Part shown: positions 54,376 through 56,908 of the stretch, one piece after another
Layout of the letters: each line of letters starts with the position of its first letter
Position numbering within the stretch: position 1 is the first letter of the stretch
Assembly (NCBI GenBank): GCA_030770425.1
Contig: JASJFT010000264.1
Location: 1 to 56,908, forward strand
From: Darksidea phi
Lineage: Eukaryota; Ascomycota; Dothideomycetes; Pleosporales; Lentitheciaceae
Direction of reading: 5' to 3'
DNA: 56,908 nucleotides
Made by a program: the position numbers and the translations under genes
Notes under the pieces: generated by a model
The model's input: only the letters and a program-made list of their open reading frames with translations
What the model was told of the DNA's origin: nothing
The model's database searches: none

Positions 54376-54674
54376 TAGTAAGTTTATATATTATAGTTCC
54401 TAACTCGATATTATATATCCTTCCCTATTATTAGCTATATATTACTACCTTCTAGGTAGAGATAGGTAGATAATACTATATAACGTAGAATATTATATTA
54501 TTCTAGCTATATATATAACTATTCTACTTAGTATTAAGATAAGAGTAGATATTATATCTTTCTAATTAGTATAGCTTATTATAAAGATATAGAGGAGTAA
54601 AGAATAATATATTAAAAAGTATTAGTTCCGAATTCTAGATATATATTTACCTATTTTATATCTTATTTCTTTCC

Positions 54675-54765
54675 TCTACTATATAAGACGGACTTAAACC
54701 TTTAGTCTAAATAGTAAGCTTTATAGCTACGTTCTATCTCTTAGTAGTAGTATTACTATAAAAGT
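54675..54765 (-). repeat. tRNA-like SINE-like repeat, copy 4
   Basis: On the minus strand aaaggtttaagtccgtctta (B box at 54691-54699) is followed by tatagtagagg. The upstream taagagataga corresponds to taagagatata of copy 1. It has the same orientation as copy 3, 387 bp away. Confidence 0.5.
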
Positions 54766-55109
54766 TATATCTAATATTATATAATTTTCCTTATTATAAG
54801 ATATATACTATTATCTTTAGATAAGAGATTAGTTAAATCCTAGTCTTAGAGTATAAACGTATTATTAATATTAGTAGATAATATTATATACTATTAGGCT
54901 ATAATATATACTACTATAAGCTAATTAAATTATAGTATTAATATTACTTAGGGGTATATATTAATACTTATAGATTAGGTTTAAAGATATAAATAAATCT
55001 CGCGGACTTTTAAATTAAAACTACTAATAAGAGAGAATTATTCTCTTCTAACTTAATAATAGTATTATAGCTATACTATAATATATAGAGTATTACTAAT
55101 AGCTTAGAT

Positions 55110-56245
55110 ATATCTTATATAAAAAGACCTTTATATTCGCTCCTAATTACTATTTTAAGAATATTTACTATCTTCCTTTATACTTTTTATCTATCTTTTA
55201 TTTTAGTTCTCCTTTACTTTATAGTATAAAGACGTAAGGATAACCTAATAGAAAGATATAACTAGTACCTAGTCCTCTTCGTAAAAGTCTAGTAAATACT
55301 TAGACTATTAAAGGATATTTATATATACCTATATTAAGTAATAAAAAAAAGTCTTATTTTATAGAATATAAACTTTACTTTAATATAATACTATTATATT
55401 TATAGAAGTATATAGTATAGTTATAGTATAGTACTTAAAAATATCTCTATTTTCTTTAAGTCTAGTATATAATAATACTTATATATAGATATTAATATAG
55501 ACGATCCTTTATCTATATAGATATATAAGATTAATAATAGTACTATAGCGATTATAGTCTATTACTACTAAAAATATAGTCTAAGCTACTTAAACTTCTA
55601 GGAGAAATCTAAAATATAATTTATAAGTATATATTTCCTCTATTTTTAGGACTTATTCCTTAATATAAAATTAAAAAAAGTAGTATAGAGCTTCTTAAAA
55701 TTAATAAATAGATCTATAAAGAAGTTATAAGTCTAATATATAATATAAAGCTACTTAGACTTAAATATAAAGGAGACGACTTAAGCTTTAATAATACTAT
55801 TTATAATTAGAACGACTAGGATTACTATATTAGGTACTACTATAAATAGGGTTACTTTAAATAGAATTAGAATATATCTATACTCTAATTAATCTATAGA
55901 AATATACTTTAATACGTTAATAATATTAAGATTTATATAGATCTTAAAGACTATTATAATTATTAATACTCGATTTTCTTAGACTTTATTAATATACTCT
56001 ATATTATACTAAGAATATATTTAAGATACCTTATAATAATATTTATAAAAGCGACGTTAATAGATAAAAAAGATAAGATTAGCTTTTTATATTTTCTTTA
56101 GGCGCTTAAAAAGGTTCCGGAGTTAGACGTATATTTTAAAGTTATTAATCCTAAGTATAGAGAGAAAAGAGAATAATAACTCCTTCTAAGAGTATATATA
56201 ATAAGGGATAGCTTAATATAAGAATAGAAACGTAAATTTAGAAAT
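55110..56245 (+). repeat. Repeat B, copy 2
   Basis: This is an inverted copy of 48960-50098. Aligned landmarks, in order, are ctaattactattttaagaat, gtctagtaaatactta, tttatagaagtatat, ctaagctacttaaacttcta, ctttaagatctatata (as its complement) and aagggatagcttaatataag. A family A copy would be expected just before 55110; that stretch (54.95-55.09 kb) resembles A only weakly. This copy is not interrupted by copia, so it shows how B continues past the insertion site, although similarity fades after about 56245. Confidence 0.75.
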
Positions 56246-56536
56246 AATATTAAGGACTAGGACTAAGAATATAGAACTTAGGTAAAAGGTTTTAGAATTA
56301 ATAGTTTCTAGGGGGTTTTTTTTAGTAGAAAATCTAAATCTTAGATATAACTAAACTACCTATTATTAGAAGGGTTCTATTTAGGGATCTTTAAAAAGCC
56401 CTTTTAGAGAAATTACTATAAAGGGAGTTATCTTAGTAGTAGCTATTTATAGTATAGAATTACTAGGTTAAATACTATACTTAAATTAGAATTTTATAAT
56501 CCTTATAGTCTTCTTATATTATCCTAGGTATATAAA

Positions 56537-56908
56537 CGTTCTAGAGAAATAACTAAGTCCTAGAAATAACTAGGTCCCGGGAATAATTATAGGGACTAAT
56601 TAGATTCCGAATAATTAGATCTTAACTAGGTCCTAGGAATAACTAGGTCCTAGGAATAACTAGATCCTAGAAATAACTAGGTCCTAGGAATAACTAGGGG
56701 ATAAATTAGACCCTAGGAATAATTAGATCCTAGGAATAACTAGGTCCTAGGAATAACTAGGTCCTAGGAATAACTAGGGGACAAATTAGGTCCTAGGAAT
56801 AATTAGATCCTAGGAATAACTAGGTCCTAGAAATAACTAGGTCCTAGGAATAACTAGGTCCTAGGAATAACTAGGTCCTAGGAATAACTAGGTCCTAGGA
56901 ATAACTAG
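56537..56908. repeat. 17-bp minisatellite running out of the window
   Basis: About 20 units of aataactaggtcctagg follow each other to the last base, with some variants (gattccg, ggggacaaatt). Most units carry cctagg; an early one reads tcccggga, so the ancestral unit probably had CCCGGG, which becomes CCTAGG when both strands of the CpG are hit. The array continues beyond the window. Confidence 0.9.

Larger units (their letters stand above)
76..56908. other. RIP-mutated AT-rich block
   Basis: By eye only about 34 CpA/TpG remain, against thousands expected from base composition, while TpA is everywhere and CpG survives at moderate level. Known biology: RIP in Pezizomycotina converts C to T, mainly in CpA, in duplicated DNA on both strands during the sexual cycle. 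Repeat pairs inside the block differ almost only by transitions, which fits. TAA and TAG occur every few codons in all frames. ATG occurs once on the plus strand (30020) and four times on the minus strand (CAT at 7641, 18443, 49003, 54223), so ordinary gene calling fails here. Such blocks are often pericentromeric, subtelomeric or transposon islands; which one this is cannot be told. Confidence 0.93.

Noticed and set aside
76..56908. CRISPR arrays, rRNA genes or intact tRNA genes.
   Set aside because: No regularly spaced unique spacers, no rRNA-like sequence and no intact cloverleaf were seen; the tRNA-like segments are mutated repeats.

Overview
The window is almost entirely one repeat-derived, AT-rich block of fungal DNA destroyed by repeat-induced point mutation (RIP). 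From about base 76 to the end, CpA and TpG are nearly absent: I found about 34 in 56.8 kb by eye and may have missed a few, where thousands would be expected. TpA is in great excess, and TAA/TAG stops sit where Gln and Trp codons would have been. ATG and TGA have almost vanished. This signature points to a filamentous ascomycete (Pezizomycotina) with very active RIP. The species cannot be named. Only the first ~75 bases keep CpA/TpG at a normal density, so the window starts at the edge of the block.

No intact gene is visible. Because RIP makes only C:G to T:A transitions, former reading frames can still be followed by treating TAA/TAG as lost Gln/Trp codons and Tyr/Ile as possible former Cys/His and Met/Thr.

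Layout. 0.1-5.0 kb: decayed DNA with one faint minus-strand frame. 5.0-6.8 kb: a less mutated island with two protein-like plus-strand frames. 7.2-8.15 kb: a 15-bp minisatellite holding the only ATG-started ORF. 8.15-14 kb: decayed DNA with a 20-bp tandem array. 14.1-17.65 kb: a divergent pair of decayed genes, one with 20-residue tandem repeats, around a ~260-bp centre. 17.7-41.7 kb: decayed DNA with several protein-like frames, G-rich tracts that may be polypurine tracts, and copies of repeat family A. 41.75-50.23 kb: nested insertions. 50.5-54.8 kb: four copies of a tRNA-like (SINE-like) repeat. 55.1-56.25 kb: a second, inverted copy of repeat B. 56.5 kb to the end: a 17-bp minisatellite that runs out of the window.

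The best supported element is a Ty1/copia retrotransposon on the minus strand, 42160-48804. It has two 191-bp LTRs that differ by 21 transitions with no transversion or indel, a putative half-tRNA primer site, and recognisable integrase, reverse transcriptase and RNase H remains. It sits inside an older element (repeat B flanked by family A copies). The order of events is therefore A/B insertion, then copia insertion, with RIP affecting both.
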